A DNA stretch of 64,000 nucleotides from Pseudomonas versuta. GTDB taxonomy: Bacteria > Pseudomonadota > Gammaproteobacteria > Pseudomonadales > Pseudomonadaceae. Location: positions 62,001 to 126,000 of the forward strand of contig NZ_CP012676.1 in assembly GCF_001294575.1 (NCBI RefSeq). The letters run 5' to 3'. The notes below the pieces were generated by a model. It saw only the letters and a program-made list of their open reading frames with translations. It did not search any database and had not been told where the DNA came from. The position numbers were made by a program, and so were the translations under genes. This document shows, piece by piece, positions 1-12,136 of the stretch; the stretch's first letter is position 1, and each line of letters opens with the position of its first letter.

Positions 1-1223
1 GCGACTACCTGTCCACCTTCCTTAAAATCGGCACCATCATGGCGCTGGCGATCGGCATTCTGGTGACCATGCCCGAGCTGAAAATGCCGGCCCTGACCCA
101 GTTTGTTGACGGTACCGGTCCGGTCTGGAAAGGCGCGCTGTTTCCCTTCCTGTTCATCACCATTGCCTGCGGCGCGGTGTCGGGTTTCCACGCGCTGATT
201 GCCTCGGGTACTACCCCGAAACTGCTGGATAACGAATGCAACTCCCGCTACATCGGCTACGGCGCGATGCTGATGGAGTCCTTCGTGGCCATTATGGCAA
301 TGGTTGCCGCATCGGTGATCGAGCCTGGCGTGTACTTCGCCATGAACAGCCCGGCGGCCATTGTCGGCGGTGACGTGGTGACGGTGGCCCAGACGGTCAC
401 CAGCTGGGGCTTTGCAATTACCCCGGACGCACTGACTGCTCTGGCCCATGACATCGGTGAAACCACCGTTCTGGCCCGTGCCGGCGGCGCACCTACCCTG
501 GCAGTGGGGATCGCGCAGATCCTGCACAACGTGTTGCCGGGCGAAAACACCATGGCGTTCTGGTATCACTTCGCCATTCTGTTTGAAGCCCTGTTCATTC
601 TGACCGCCGTGGATGCGGGTACGCGTGCCGGACGTTTCATGCTGCAGGATTTGCTCGGCAGCTTCGTACCTGCACTCAAACGCACCGAATCATGGACTGC
701 CAACTTGTTGGCAACCGGCCTGTGCGTGGCAATGTGGGGTTATTTGCTGTACCAGGGCGTCATCGATCCGCTCGGCGGCATCAACACCTTGTGGCCGCTG
801 TTCGGTATCTCCAACCAGATGCTGGCAGGGATTGCGTTGATGCTGGCGACAGTCGTGCTGATCAAAATGAAGCGCCAGCGCTACATTTGGGTGACCATGA
901 TGCCGGCGATCTGGCTGCTGATCTGCACCACCTACGCGGGCTTTATCAAGCTGTTCGACGCCAACCCGGCGGTGGGCTTCCTGGCCCTGGCGAAAAAATA
1001 CAGCACCGCACTGGATGCTGGCCAAGTGATTGCCCCGGCGAAAAACATCGACCAGATGCAGCACGTGATCATCAACGCTTACACCAACGCCGGTCTGACC
1101 GTGCTGTTCCTGTTCGTGGTGTTCAGCATTCTGTTCTATGCCGTGAAAGTCGGTGCGGCGGCCTGGGGCCGTAAAGAACGTACGGATAAAGAAGCGCCGT
1201 ATCACTCCGTACCGGATGCATGA
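1..1223 (+). CDS. cstA: Carbon starvation protein A family transporter (5' partial)
   Basis: C-terminal part of a CstA-family inner-membrane transporter; the reading frame is open from the window edge, so the start lies upstream. About 400 residues are visible, with long hydrophobic segments and the family's conserved run GVARAGGAP-like region (seen as TVLARAGGAPTLAVG) and PLFGISNQMLAGIAL. Family members move peptides or pyruvate across the inner membrane with a cation. It is followed 15 bases later by a YbdD/YjiX gene and then by a YjiA-like GTPase, the same order as the E. coli yjiY(btsT)-yjiX-yjiA locus, so a pyruvate transport role is possible. Substrate is inferred, not seen. Confidence 0.93.
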   Translation, partial: DYLSTFLKIGTIMALAIGILVTMPELKMPALTQFVDGTGPVWKGALFPFLFITIACGAVSGFHALIASGTTPKLLDNECNSRYIGYGAMLMESFVAIMAMVAASVIEPGVYFAMNSPAAIVGGDVVTVAQTVTSWGFAITPDALTALAHDIGETTVLARAGGAPTLAVGIAQILHNVLPGENTMAFWYHFAILFEALFILTAVDAGTRAGRFMLQDLLGSFVPALKRTESWTANLLATGLCVAMWGYLLYQGVIDPLGGINTLWPLFGISNQMLAGIALMLATVVLIKMKRQRYIWVTMMPAIWLLICTTYAGFIKLFDANPAVGFLALAKKYSTALDAGQVIAPAKNIDQMQHVIINAYTNAGLTVLFLFVVFSILFYAVKVGAAAWGRKERTDKEAPYHSVPDA

Positions 1224-1238
1224 CAGAGGATTGCAATC

Positions 1239-1436
1239 ATGTTCAATGACCTGAGTCGCCTCGGTAAATACCTCGGTCAGGCCGCGCGCCTGATGGTCGG
1301 CATGCCCGACTACGACAACTACGTCGAGCATATGCAAACCAAACACCCGGACAAGCCGGTAATGAGCTATGAGGCGTTCTTTCGGGAACGCCAGGAGGCG
1401 CGTTACGGCGGCAAGGGCGGGCCCAAGTGCTGTTGA
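1239..1436 (+). CDS. YbdD/YjiX family small protein
   Basis: A 65-residue protein of the YbdD/YjiX (DUF466) family, which nearly always follows a cstA-type gene. Recognisable family features are the [12 protein letters not shown] stretch, the [22 protein letters not shown] core and a Cys-Cys C-terminus. It starts 15 bases after cstA with AGAGG ahead of the ATG, so it is very likely cotranscribed and translated with it. The biochemical role is unknown; constant pairing with CstA suggests an accessory part of the transporter. Confidence 0.93.
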   Translation: MFNDLSRLGKYLGQAARLMVGMPDYDNYVEHMQTKHPDKPVMSYEAFFRERQEARYGGKGGPKCC

Positions 1437-1460
1437 CCCGCTAAGGGCGGGTTGTATCTG

Positions 1461-1492
1461 ACTGTGGGAGCGGGCTTGCCTGCTCCCACAGT
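1461..1492. repeat. REP-like palindrome between yjiX and yjiA
   Basis: An 11-base arm ACTGTGGGAGC and its exact reverse complement GCTCCCACAGT flank a ten-base centre. The sequence type (TGTGGGAGC...GCTCCCACA) recurs at 22281-22312, which identifies it as a short interspersed palindrome. It may also act as a transcript-stabilising or terminating hairpin behind cstA-yjiX. Confidence 0.75.
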
Positions 1493-1527
1493 CGTTTTGG
1501 CAGCCTCATTTTTCAAGGAGACTCTGC

Positions 1528-2490
1528 ATGTCCTCCCCCATTCCCGTCACCATCCTCAGCGGGTTTCTCGGTGCCGGTAAAACCACGTTGCTGCGCCATC
1601 TGCTCAAGGCCGAACACGGGCTGAAAATTGCCGTGATCGAGAATGAATTCAGCGATGCCGGGATCGATACCCAATTGCTGGGCGATGAACCGGTGCAAGT
1701 CATGACCCTGTCCAATGGCTGTGTTTGCTGCACCATCCACACGGACCTGACCAAGGCTCTGTACCTGCTGCTTGAACGTCTGGACAGCGGTGAAATTGCC
1801 TTCGACCGGTTGGTCATCGAATGCACAGGCCTGGCTGATCCGGCCCCGGTGGCACAAACCTTCTTTATTGACGAAGAGCTGCGTGAGCGTTATCTGCTGG
1901 ACGGCATCATTACGTTGGTGGATGCCGCCCATGCCGACGTCCACCTGAGCCAGACCATCGCCCAGGCGCAAATCGGCTTTGCCGACCGGTTATTGGTGAG
2001 CAAGCGGGATCTGGTGGATGAAGCTACTTTTGACGCACTGTGCCAGCGTTTGACCCGGATCAACCGTCGGGCGCCGATCCGTGTGGTGGAGCACGGCAGG
2101 ATTGAGCTGGCCGAACTGCTGGATGTGCGCGGGTTTAATCTGAACGCCGATTTGGGTGGCGGGTTGAACTTGCGTCCGGTACAGCCCGCGGCTTCTGTGG
2201 ATCGTATTTCCAGCCTGGTACTGCGCACCGACAAGCCGCTGGATATCGACAGCCTCAGCGGGTTCATGAACGAACTGCTGGAAGAGCACGGCAAACAACT
2301 GCTGCGTTACAAAGGCGTGTTGAATATTGCGGGTGAAGACCGGCGCCTGGTGTTTCAGGGCGTGCTCAAGCTTTACGGTTTTGACTGGGACACCGAGTGG
2401 GCCCAAGGCGAGCCCCGAGAAAGCGTGATGGTATTTATTGCCGATGATTTACCGGAAGCCAAAATCCGCGAAGGTTTTGCACGGCTCTGA
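1528..2490 (+). CDS. yjiA: YjiA-like G3E (COG0523) GTPase
   Basis: A 320-residue GTPase of the CobW/YjiA G3E family of metal-centre maturation or metal-chaperone proteins, cytoplasmic. Visible features: P-loop GFLGAGKTTLL near residue 11-21, the metal-binding GCVCC motif near residue 64-68, an ECTGLADP switch region near 92-99 and the base-recognition motif SKRD near 150. The C-terminal CobW domain starts about residue 230. A good Shine-Dalgarno (AAGGAG) precedes the ATG. Linkage to a CstA/YjiX pair matches E. coli yjiA. No Zur-type site was noticed upstream, so a zinc-starvation role is not supported by context. Confidence 0.92.
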   Translation: MSSPIPVTILSGFLGAGKTTLLRHLLKAEHGLKIAVIENEFSDAGIDTQLLGDEPVQVMTLSNGCVCCTIHTDLTKALYLLLERLDSGEIAFDRLVIECTGLADPAPVAQTFFIDEELRERYLLDGIITLVDAAHADVHLSQTIAQAQIGFADRLLVSKRDLVDEATFDALCQRLTRINRRAPIRVVEHGRIELAELLDVRGFNLNADLGGGLNLRPVQPAASVDRISSLVLRTDKPLDIDSLSGFMNELLEEHGKQLLRYKGVLNIAGEDRRLVFQGVLKLYGFDWDTEWAQGEPRESVMVFIADDLPEAKIREGFARL

Positions 2491-2510
2491 CACCGCGCCG
2501 TCATATTTTT

Positions 2511-2564
2511 GCAGGAGCGAGCTTGCTCGCGAGCTGTTTATGGCTTCAAGAAGCTCGCTCCTGC
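2511..2564. repeat. REPIN-like element (GGAGCGAGCTTGCTCGCGAG family)
   Basis: Arm GCAGGAGCGAGCTTGCTCGC is answered by GAAGCTCGCTCCTGC after a spacer of about 20 bases. The same core recurs at 12056, 17593 and 50474. It is a typical Pseudomonas REP doublet in the gap between yjiA and glyA. Confidence 0.85.
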
Positions 2565-2611
2565 AGGGGACGTGTATCCATAAGGGGTTTCGTGTATCCG
2601 CAGGGCGCCCA

Positions 2612-2646
2612 CAAAAAAGCCCGGCTTGAAAGCCGGGCTTTTTTTC
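2612..2646 (-). terminator. Intrinsic terminator of glyA
   Basis: AAAAAAGCCCGGCTT, a short loop and AAGCCGGGCTTTTTTT form a strong stem with A and T tracts on both sides. It can act in both directions and lies just after the glyA stop codon on the minus strand and behind yjiA on the plus strand. Confidence 0.92.
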
Positions 2647-2658
2647 AGCTGTTTACTA

Positions 2659-3912
2659 TCAGTTGCCGTAAACAGGCAGCTTGGCGCAAATGGCTTTTAC
2701 CTTCTCGCGAACAGCATCAATAACGGCTTCGTTGTTGATGTCGTCCAGGATGTCGCAGATCCAGCCAGCCAGTTCGCGGCACTCTTCAACCTTGAAGCCG
2801 CGAGTGGTGACAGCCGGAGTACCGAAACGCAGACCCGAGGTGACGAACGGGGAGCGTGGATCGTTAGGTACGGAGTTTTTGTTCACGGTGATGAAGGCTT
2901 TGCCCAGAGCGGCGTCAGCGTCTTTACCGGAGATGTCCTGCTTGATCAGCGACAGCAGGAACAGGTGGTTTTCAGTACCGCCCGATACCACGTCAAAACC
3001 GCGCTCGATGAACACCGAAGCCATGGCTTGAGCGTTCTTGACCACTTGTTGCTGGTAAGCCTTGAACTCAGGCTGCAAAGCTTCCTTGAAGCACACGGCC
3101 TTGGCCGCGATAACGTGCTCCAGCGGGCCGCCCTGGGAACCCGGGAAAACGGCCGAGTTCAGCTTCTTCTCGATGTCGGCGTTGGCTTTGGCCAGGATCA
3201 GGCCGCCACGTGGACCGCGCAGGGTTTTGTGAGTAGTGGTAGTCACTACGTCAGCAAATGGAACCGGGTTCGGGTAAACACCAGCTGCAACCAGACCGGC
3301 TACGTGAGCCATGTCGACGAACAGGTAGGCGCCGACCTTGTCTGCGATAGCGCGGAAACGCGGGAAGTCGAGGATCTGCGAGTAGGCAGAGAAACCGGCC
3401 ACGATCATTTTTGGCTTGTTCTCAACGGCCAGACGTTCAACTTCGTCGTAGTCGATCAGGCCATTGGCGTCGATACCGTACTGGATGGCGTTGTACAGCT
3501 TGCCCGAAGACGAAACGCTGGCGCCGTGGGTCAGGTGACCACCGTGGGCCAGGCTCATGCCGAGAATGGTGTCGCCGGCCGACAGCAGGGCCAGGTACAC
3601 AGCGCTATTGGCCTGGGAGCCAGCGTGCGGCTGAACGTTGGCGTAATCGGCGCCGAACAGTTCTTTTGCACGGTCGATGGCCAGTTGCTCAACCACGTCG
3701 ACGTATTCGCAGCCGCCGTAGTAACGCTTGCCCGGATAACCTTCGGCGTACTTATTGGTCAGAACCGAGCCTTGAGCTTCCATGACCGCTGGGCTGGTGT
3801 AGTTTTCCGAAGCGATCAGCTCAATATGTTCTTCCTGGCGCTGAGCTTCTTGCTCCATGGCGGCAAAAAGGTCGGCGTCGAACTTGGCAAGTGTCAAATC
3901 ACGGCTGAACAT
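2659..3912 (-). CDS. glyA: Serine hydroxymethyltransferase
   Basis: PLP enzyme interconverting serine and glycine with transfer of a one-carbon unit to tetrahydrofolate; cytosolic. 417 residues, the normal length. The start [12 protein letters not shown] is chosen over an ATG 12 bases upstream because TTGAGGA sits at proper spacing before it. Visible motifs: [15 protein letters not shown] near residue 35-50, the YYGGCEYVD stretch, and the PLP lysine in [14 protein letters not shown] near residue 229. It lies downstream of morA on the same strand (118-base gap), an arrangement I recall from P. aeruginosa, where one of several glyA copies neighbours morA. Confidence 0.98.
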   Translation of the reverse strand: MFSRDLTLAKFDADLFAAMEQEAQRQEEHIELIASENYTSPAVMEAQGSVLTNKYAEGYPGKRYYGGCEYVDVVEQLAIDRAKELFGADYANVQPHAGSQANSAVYLALLSAGDTILGMSLAHGGHLTHGASVSSSGKLYNAIQYGIDANGLIDYDEVERLAVENKPKMIVAGFSAYSQILDFPRFRAIADKVGAYLFVDMAHVAGLVAAGVYPNPVPFADVVTTTTHKTLRGPRGGLILAKANADIEKKLNSAVFPGSQGGPLEHVIAAKAVCFKEALQPEFKAYQQQVVKNAQAMASVFIERGFDVVSGGTENHLFLLSLIKQDISGKDADAALGKAFITVNKNSVPNDPRSPFVTSGLRFGTPAVTTRGFKVEECRELAGWICDILDDINNEAVIDAVREKVKAICAKLPVYGN

Positions 3913-4030
3913 GGCGGTCCTCAAGGATCGGGGGCAGAAAAGGAGGGCATTCTAACTCAATGGGTTTTATCTGGCATATGAAAGCGATTCACGGCGTTCC
4001 TGAACAAACTGCAAGCAGCAAAGGGTGACG

Positions 4031-7000
4031 TCAAATGTGTAACTCGTCACTTGCCGCGTGCATCTGCTTGGCCAGCAGCAGCTTCTCTAACTGACGTGCC
4101 GGCATCGGTCGTCCCAGCAGATAGCCCTGGACTTCGTCGCAGCCATGCTCGCGCAGGAAGTCCAGCTGTTCGTGGGTCTCGACGCCTTCGGCGATGACCG
4201 CCAGGTTCAGGCTGTGGGCCATCGCAATAATGGCCCGGGCGATCTGGGCGTCCTGCTCGCCGCAGGGCAGACCGTCGACAAAGGTACGGTCGATCTTCAA
4301 CACGTCGATCGGGAATTGCTTGAGGTAGTTGAGCGAGGAATACCCGGTGCCGAAGTCGTCGACGGCAATACTCAGGCCGAGATTTTTGAGGCTGGCCAGA
4401 ATTTGCAGGGCTTCGCTGACTTCACGCATCAGGATACTTTCGGTCAGTTCGAGCTCCAGGCAGGCCGGGGGCAACCCGGTGTCCTTGAGGATATTGGCAA
4501 TCCGCGTACCCAGCTGGCCGTCCGAAAACTGGCGCGCCGAAATATTGACCGACACTTTGGGTACGCGCACTTTGGCCTGATGCCAGTGTTTGAGCTGGCG
4601 GCAGGCCTCGGTCAGGACCCAGTCCCCGACATCGACCACCAGCCCCAGTTCTTCGAGCACCGGGATAAAGTCGCCCGGCGGCACCAGCCCGCGGCGCGGG
4701 TGATTCCAGCGCAATAGCGCTTCAACCCCGGTCAGGCGCTTGCCGTCGCCGCTGAACTGGGGCTGGTAAAAGAGGATGAACTCTTCCTGCTCCAGTGCAT
4801 GGCGCAAATCGCTTTCCAGCTCCAGACGCTCCAGGGCGCTGGCGTTCATGTCGGCCTGATAGAACTGGAAGTTATTCTTGCCGCGCTCTTTGGCGTGGTA
4901 CATCGCCGTGTCAGCGTTCTTCATCAACTGACTGAGTTCGTTGCCATCTTGCGGGCTCAGGGCAATACCGATACTGGCCGTGACGAAGAACTCACGGCTT
5001 TCGAGGACAAAGGGTTGTACCAGGCTGGCAAGGATTTGTTCGGCCACGCTGATGGCCCGGTTCAGGGCCAATTGACGTGTGGTGCGGGGTTGCAGGAGCA
5101 AGGTGAACTCATCACCGCCCATGCGCGCGACGGTATCGTCGTCGTCAACACAGGCCAGCAGGCGGATCGCCATGTCTTTGAGCATGCGATCGCCTGCGGC
5201 GTGGCCCAAGGAGTCATTGATCGGTTTGAAGCGGTCGAGGTCGAGGAACATTAACACCACCCACGATTTGTTCCGGTCGCCCTGTTGCAGTGCGGTGTGC
5301 AAGCGGTCCTGGAACAATGTGCGGTTGGGCAGGTGGGTCAGGGCATCGTAATAAGCCAGCCGGTGGATGCGCTGTTCACTGGCTTTGCGTTCGCTGATGT
5401 CACTGAAAAAACACACATAGCTGGCCAGATCGCCTTCATCGTCCAGCACTGCGGTAATCCCGACCCACGCTGGGTAGTGTTCGCCGTTGCGGCGCTTGAG
5501 CCACACCTCACCTTCCCAGGAACTGTGCTGATTGAGCTGCTTGATCACGTAACGCAGATGCGCCTGCTGCTGTTCATCCACCGTTAGCATGCTTGGCAAT
5601 TGGTCGAGCACTTGCGCCACGGCATAGCCGCTGACCCGGCTGAAGGCTTCGTTGGCTTGAACGATATAGCCGGCAGGGTCGGTTATCAGGATTGCCGAGG
5701 TGGAGTGTTCGAATACTGTGGCGGCCATGCGCAGGTCTTTTTCCGCGCGGCGCTGCTGACTGATGTCGCGGCCCACCCCCAGGATGCCTTCAAACGTATC
5801 GTTCTCATCCCACACCAGTACCAGACGCAACTCCATGGGGATTTTGCGTCCGTCGGCCCGCAAACAGTCGAGCAGGAATAACTGGCTTTGTAGTTGGCTG
5901 CGCAGAGCCGTCAGTTGCTCGGGGTTGTCCAGTGCGGCAGTGACCCGCTCCAGCAGGCTGGAGATATTGGCAAGCTGTTGCGGGTTGGCGATGGTCGATT
6001 GCCAGCCATTGTCGAAAACCCAGGCCGCGTCGTAGCCGAGCACGGTCTGTATGGAAGGGCTGACATAATTCAGGCGCAGTAAACGGTCAGTTGAGAAAAT
6101 GACATCGCTGATGCTCTCAGCCAGCATCCGGTAGCGCTGCTCGCTGTCGCGCAGCGATTCGCTGGCTTCGATCTGGTCCGTAATATCTTTGGCAACCCCG
6201 ACAATTCGCGTGACCTGGTCCCCTGTTCCAAGGGCCAGCGCCTGTTCGCGGATTTCAAAACTGCGCCAGGCGCCATTGCGATGACGAAAGCGCAGCTGGC
6301 ATTGCAGCCGATGCAGATACTCGCCGTCACGTTGCTGCAGGCGTAGTTGGTGATAGTGCTCTGCGTCGTCGGGATGCAGCAGGAACTCCCAGAAATACGG
6401 CCCCATTTGCTGCAACTCGCAGGCGTTATAGCCCAGGGTGTGGCCCAGGTGATAGTTGCTGAAAATCATCATCTGGCTGATGACATCCTGCACATAGAGG
6501 TGGTCCGGTACGGTACGTACCACGTCGGACCAGAAGCTTTCGCGTTCCTGCAAGGACAGCTCGATCAGCTTGCGATTGGTAATGTCGGTAATGCTCAGGA
6601 TGACCGCGTGATAGTCCTGGCGAGTATCGGGCAGGCGCAGCACCAGCCATAAATGCAGGTCTTGCCCCCGGGCGTCGGCCAGTTTGATTTCCAGCTCAAG
6701 CTGCTGCAGTTGGTCGAGTACCGCCTCTACCAACGGATAACCGATGGCCGGGCCGGTTTGCGGACAGTCGCTGATCAGTTTTAACCACGCGCCGTCCTCT
6801 GATTCGACCTCCAGCAATTGCATGGCGACCTGGTTCACTTCAGTGATGCGCAATTGTTCAAGTAACTGGTGAGGGTGATGCGGCTGGTTGTTCAGCCATT
6901 GCTTGAGCGTGTGGCTGTCGCGAATTTTTTCGCGCTCGAGAAACCCCGGCAAGCTGGACAAGTCGAGTACGCAGAGGGCAACTCCGGTGCCTTCGAAAAT

Positions 7001-7903
7001 ATCGTGATAACGACGGCGCCCTTCGTGCAGTTGGCGTTGGCGGCGGCGCATATTGAACAGGGCGACCACCGGCAGCATGGAAAACAACAAGCCGAGCAGA
7101 CTTTTGCCAATCAGTCCGGGGAGCAAGTGCTCAGCCGCCAGCCTGTCATTGAACAGCCCGCGCAACTGCCAGTCGCTGTTGCTCAAGGGAGTCAGCAGTA
7201 CTGTGTCATCGACGTCCTGAGGATCGACGGCCGATACCGGAGCAAGAGGGGGGGCGCTGCGGCTCAGCGTTCTGCCGGTCTGTGTGTTTTCGATCAGCCA
7301 TCGGGGGCGGTTGTTGACGGTATTGCGTGCCAGGTCTTGTAGCAGATCCGGATTCATGCGCAGCAACCAGTAACCGTTGGTCGTACCGCCAGGGTGGCGC
7401 AACATCAGATAGGCAACAGTGCCATCACTGTTGTTGCTGTAATAGTAGCCGGCTGTGCGCTTGTGCAACCGGGTGCTTTTTATCCAGTCGGCAAGGTAGG
7501 CGGCGTCGGGACTGACCCCCGTACTGTCGAGCAGCACTTGGCCGGTGGCGCTCAACAAGGCCAGGCTTTGCAGGGCCGGCAAGGATTGGCGCAGCCGGGT
7601 GAGCAGTTCCTGTAGCTGGTGCGGGGCTTTGGGTTGCGCGTAGGTGGGTAGCTGGTTGAGGGCCGTTTCAGCCCTGAGCGCCATGCTCAGATTGATATTG
7701 TCGGCCAGGTCTGCGCTGTAATTGATACTCGATAAGCGCTCCTGCTGGATCGTGTGCCGGAACTGTTCAACCAATAGCCAGAACAGCATTGCCAGCAGTA
7801 TCAGGACCAGCGTGGCCAGCGCGCCTTTTAACGTGCCGCGCACAGGTGTGCCAAGGAATTGGCCTGGTATGCGGGTCAGTGTTGGCGGGGTGACATTGGG
7901 CAA
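4031..7903 (-). CDS. morA: MorA-like membrane PAS-GGDEF-EAL c-di-GMP protein
   Basis: About 1290 residues. Order: transmembrane helix near residue 30-50, periplasmic sensor region to about 270, second helix near 280, four PAS domains with PAC segments from about 310 to 850, GGDEF domain with intact GGDEF (about residue 930) and EAL domain with intact EALLRW (about residue 1060) plus the DDFGTGYSS and conserved C-terminal EGVET motifs. Both diguanylate cyclase and phosphodiesterase sites look intact. MorA controls flagellation timing, motility and biofilm in Pseudomonas; identity rests on architecture and on the neighbouring glyA. No ATG exists before the first helix: a TTG at 7903 has AGGA seven bases upstream and is preferred; the frame extends to a TTG at 7930 without a visible ribosome site. 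Confidence 0.9.
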   Translation of the reverse strand: MPNVTPPTLTRIPGQFLGTPVRGTLKGALATLVLILLAMLFWLLVEQFRHTIQQERLSSINYSADLADNINLSMALRAETALNQLPTYAQPKAPHQLQELLTRLRQSLPALQSLALLSATGQVLLDSTGVSPDAAYLADWIKSTRLHKRTAGYYYSNNSDGTVAYLMLRHPGGTTNGYWLLRMNPDLLQDLARNTVNNRPRWLIENTQTGRTLSRSAPPLAPVSAVDPQDVDDTVLLTPLSNSDWQLRGLFNDRLAAEHLLPGLIGKSLLGLLFSMLPVVALFNMRRRQRQLHEGRRRYHDIFEGTGVALCVLDLSSLPGFLEREKIRDSHTLKQWLNNQPHHPHQLLEQLRITEVNQVAMQLLEVESEDGAWLKLISDCPQTGPAIGYPLVEAVLDQLQQLELEIKLADARGQDLHLWLVLRLPDTRQDYHAVILSITDITNRKLIELSLQERESFWSDVVRTVPDHLYVQDVISQMMIFSNYHLGHTLGYNACELQQMGPYFWEFLLHPDDAEHYHQLRLQQRDGEYLHRLQCQLRFRHRNGAWRSFEIREQALALGTGDQVTRIVGVAKDITDQIEASESLRDSEQRYRMLAESISDVIFSTDRLLRLNYVSPSIQTVLGYDAAWVFDNGWQSTIANPQQLANISSLLERVTAALDNPEQLTALRSQLQSQLFLLDCLRADGRKIPMELRLVLVWDENDTFEGILGVGRDISQQRRAEKDLRMAATVFEHSTSAILITDPAGYIVQANEAFSRVSGYAVAQVLDQLPSMLTVDEQQQAHLRYVIKQLNQHSSWEGEVWLKRRNGEHYPAWVGITAVLDDEGDLASYVCFFSDISERKASEQRIHRLAYYDALTHLPNRTLFQDRLHTALQQGDRNKSWVVLMFLDLDRFKPINDSLGHAAGDRMLKDMAIRLLACVDDDDTVARMGGDEFTLLLQPRTTRQLALNRAISVAEQILASLVQPFVLESREFFVTASIGIALSPQDGNELSQLMKNADTAMYHAKERGKNNFQFYQADMNASALERLELESDLRHALEQEEFILFYQPQFSGDGKRLTGVEALLRWNHPRRGLVPPGDFIPVLEELGLVVDVGDWVLTEACRQLKHWHQAKVRVPKVSVNISARQFSDGQLGTRIANILKDTGLPPACLELELTESILMREVSEALQILASLKNLGLSIAVDDFGTGYSSLNYLKQFPIDVLKIDRTFVDGLPCGEQDAQIARAIIAMAHSLNLAVIAEGVETHEQLDFLREHGCDEVQGYLLGRPMPARQLEKLLLAKQMHAASDELHI

Positions 7904-8184
7904 GCTGTGATCCTGCGATTTGGCAAACAAGGCGCGCGCGCACTATAAGCCGGACGCCCAGAGGGCGCCTAGCATGCCTTGGGTTGTGGCAAAGTGCCAG
8001 CCCTGCGCTTTGCGCTGGTTTGCCCTGATCAACGCATTCAGGTAGCTTTGCCGGTTATTCGAGCGCCTACACTCAGGCTTTTACGATCAGCAGGTATTGA
8101 TGCACATCAGTCCCTGACTTTCTTCTATGGCCTGATCGGGCAATGCTCGCGCCTTATTCATCAGTCACTGACGCTAGGTTCTCC

Positions 8185-9852
8185 ATGGCTCAATACGTTT
8201 TCACCATGCATCGGCTGAGCAAAGTTGTTCCGCCGAAGCGGGAAATCCTGAAAAACATCTCCCTGTCGTTTTATCCGGGCGCCAAGATTGGCGTGCTCGG
8301 TTTGAACGGTTCGGGTAAATCCACCCTGTTGAAAATCATGGCTGGCGTAGACACCGAGTTCGACGGCGAAGCTCGCCCGATGCCGGAACTGAACATCGGT
8401 TATCTGCCGCAAGAGCCACAGCTGGACCCGAACAAGACCGTACGCGAAGTGGTTGAAGAAGCCGTTAGCGTGATCAAGGATGCGCAGGCGCGTCTGGATC
8501 AGGTTTACGCTGAATACGCCGACCCGGACGCCGACTTCGACAAGCTGGCTGCAGAACAGGCCAAGCTGGAGTCGATCCTGCAAGCCAGTGACGGTCATAA
8601 CCTTGAGCGCCAGCTGGAAGTGGCTGCCGATGCTCTGCGTCTGCCCGCCTGGGATGCCAAGGTTGAACACCTGTCCGGTGGTGAAAAGCGTCGTGTGGCC
8701 CTGTGCCGCCTGCTGCTGTCGGCTCCCGACATGCTGCTGCTCGACGAACCGACCAACCACCTGGACGCAGACTCCGTGGCCTGGCTGGAGCACTTCCTGC
8801 ACGACTTCCCGGGTACCGTGGTTGCGATTACGCACGACCGTTACTTCCTGGATAACGTGGCTGGCTGGATTCTGGAACTTGACCGCGGTGCGGGCATTCC
8901 TTACGAAGGCAACTATTCGGGCTGGCTTGAAGCCAAGTCCGATCGTCTGGCTGCTGAATCCAAGCAGCAGTCGGCCCATGAAAAGGCCATGAAAGACGAG
9001 CTGGAATGGGTCCGTAAAGGCGCCAAGGCCCGTCAGTCAAAATCCAAGGCCCGACTGCAACGCTTCGAAGAACTGCAATCGCAGGAATTCCAGAAGCGCA
9101 GCGAAACCAACGAAATCTACATCCCGGCCGGTCCGCGCCTGGGTGACAAGGTTATCGAATTCAAGAACGTCTCCAAGGGTTACGGCGATCGCGTGCTGAT
9201 CGACAACCTGTCGTTCTCCATGCCTAAAGGCGCCATCGTTGGCGTGATCGGCGGTAACGGTGCCGGTAAGTCGACCCTCTTCCGCATGCTGATGGGCAAG
9301 GAACAACCGGATTCGGGCAGCATTGAAATCGGCGAAACCGTGCAGCTGGCATGTGTGGACCAGAGCCGCGATGACCTGGATGGCAGCAAAACTGTGTTCC
9401 AGGCCATTTCTGATGGTTCCGATGTGATCCGCATTGGTAACTACGAAATCCCGTCGCGTACCTATGTCGGTCGTTTCAACTTCAAAGGTGGCGATCAGCA
9501 GAAGTTCGTCAAGGACCTGTCCGGTGGTGAGCGTGGTCGCTTGCACCTGGCCCTGACCTTGAAAGAGGGCGCCAACGTGCTGCTGCTCGACGAACCGTCC
9601 AACGACCTTGACGTCGAGACCCTGCGTTCGCTCGAAGAAGCGCTGCTGGACTTCCCGGGCGCTGCCATTGTGATCTCTCACGATCGGTGGTTCCTTGACC
9701 GCGTCGCGACTCACATCCTGGCGTACGAAGATGACTCGCAAGCGGTCTTCTTTGAAGGCAACTACACCGAGTACGAAGCTGATCGTAAAAAGCGTCTCGG
9801 CGAAGCGGCCAACCAGCCGCACCGTGTACGTCACAAGAAACTGGCCCAGTAA
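8185..9852 (+). CDS. ettA: Energy-dependent translational throttle protein EttA
   Basis: Soluble ABC-F ATPase that binds the ribosomal E site and gates the first elongation step according to ADP/ATP. 555 residues, the usual length; start [13 protein letters not shown] taken over an upstream in-frame ATG (8143) because the family begins here. Two ABC cassettes: Walker [10 protein letters not shown] near residue 39-47 and GGNGAGKST near residue 357-365, signatures LSGGEKRRV and LSGGERGRL, and [11 protein letters not shown] / [11 protein letters not shown]alker B segments. The linker between domains has the [20 protein letters not shown] motif typical of EttA. A strong terminator follows directly. 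Confidence 0.97.
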   Translation: MAQYVFTMHRLSKVVPPKREILKNISLSFYPGAKIGVLGLNGSGKSTLLKIMAGVDTEFDGEARPMPELNIGYLPQEPQLDPNKTVREVVEEAVSVIKDAQARLDQVYAEYADPDADFDKLAAEQAKLESILQASDGHNLERQLEVAADALRLPAWDAKVEHLSGGEKRRVALCRLLLSAPDMLLLDEPTNHLDADSVAWLEHFLHDFPGTVVAITHDRYFLDNVAGWILELDRGAGIPYEGNYSGWLEAKSDRLAAESKQQSAHEKAMKDELEWVRKGAKARQSKSKARLQRFEELQSQEFQKRSETNEIYIPAGPRLGDKVIEFKNVSKGYGDRVLIDNLSFSMPKGAIVGVIGGNGAGKSTLFRMLMGKEQPDSGSIEIGETVQLACVDQSRDDLDGSKTVFQAISDGSDVIRIGNYEIPSRTYVGRFNFKGGDQQKFVKDLSGGERGRLHLALTLKEGANVLLLDEPSNDLDVETLRSLEEALLDFPGAAIVISHDRWFLDRVATHILAYEDDSQAVFFEGNYTEYEADRKKRLGEAANQPHRVRHKKLAQ

Positions 9853-9866
9853 GGCCGGTTAGCAAG

Positions 9867-9899
9867 AAAAAACGGAGCCCCTCGGGGCTCCGTTTTTTT
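9867..9899 (+). terminator. Intrinsic terminator of ettA
   Basis: AAAAAACGGAGCCCC, TC loop, then GGGGCTCCGTTTTTTT. Perfect GC-rich stem followed by seven T, 14 bases after the ettA stop. Confidence 0.95.
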
Positions 9900-11979
<2,080 letters not shown>

Positions 11980-12055
11980 GACGATGTCCCTCCGGGGGTG
12001 TGGGATTTAGAGCCGCAGAGGGAGTCAGGGTTCAGATTGGTTTGCCGGGTAACTT

Positions 12056-12124
12056 GTAGGAGCGAGCTTGCTCGCGAGCTTTTCAATCCAACAACGTACA
12101 GCTCGCGAGCAAGCTCGCTCCTAC
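12056..12124. repeat. REPIN: two inverted REP units
   Basis: GTAGGAGCGAGCTTGCTCGC at the left and GCGAGCAAGCTCGCTCCTAC at the right are exact reverse complements over 20 bases, separated by about 30 bases. This is the cleanest REP doublet in the window and the family type for the elements at 2511, 17593 and 50474. Confidence 0.92.
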
Positions 12125-12136
12125 GGTTTTATTTAT

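Noticed and set aside
2626..3981. Plus-strand open frame of 451 codons over glyA
   Set aside because: Antisense shadow of serine hydroxymethyltransferase, no recognisable domain.
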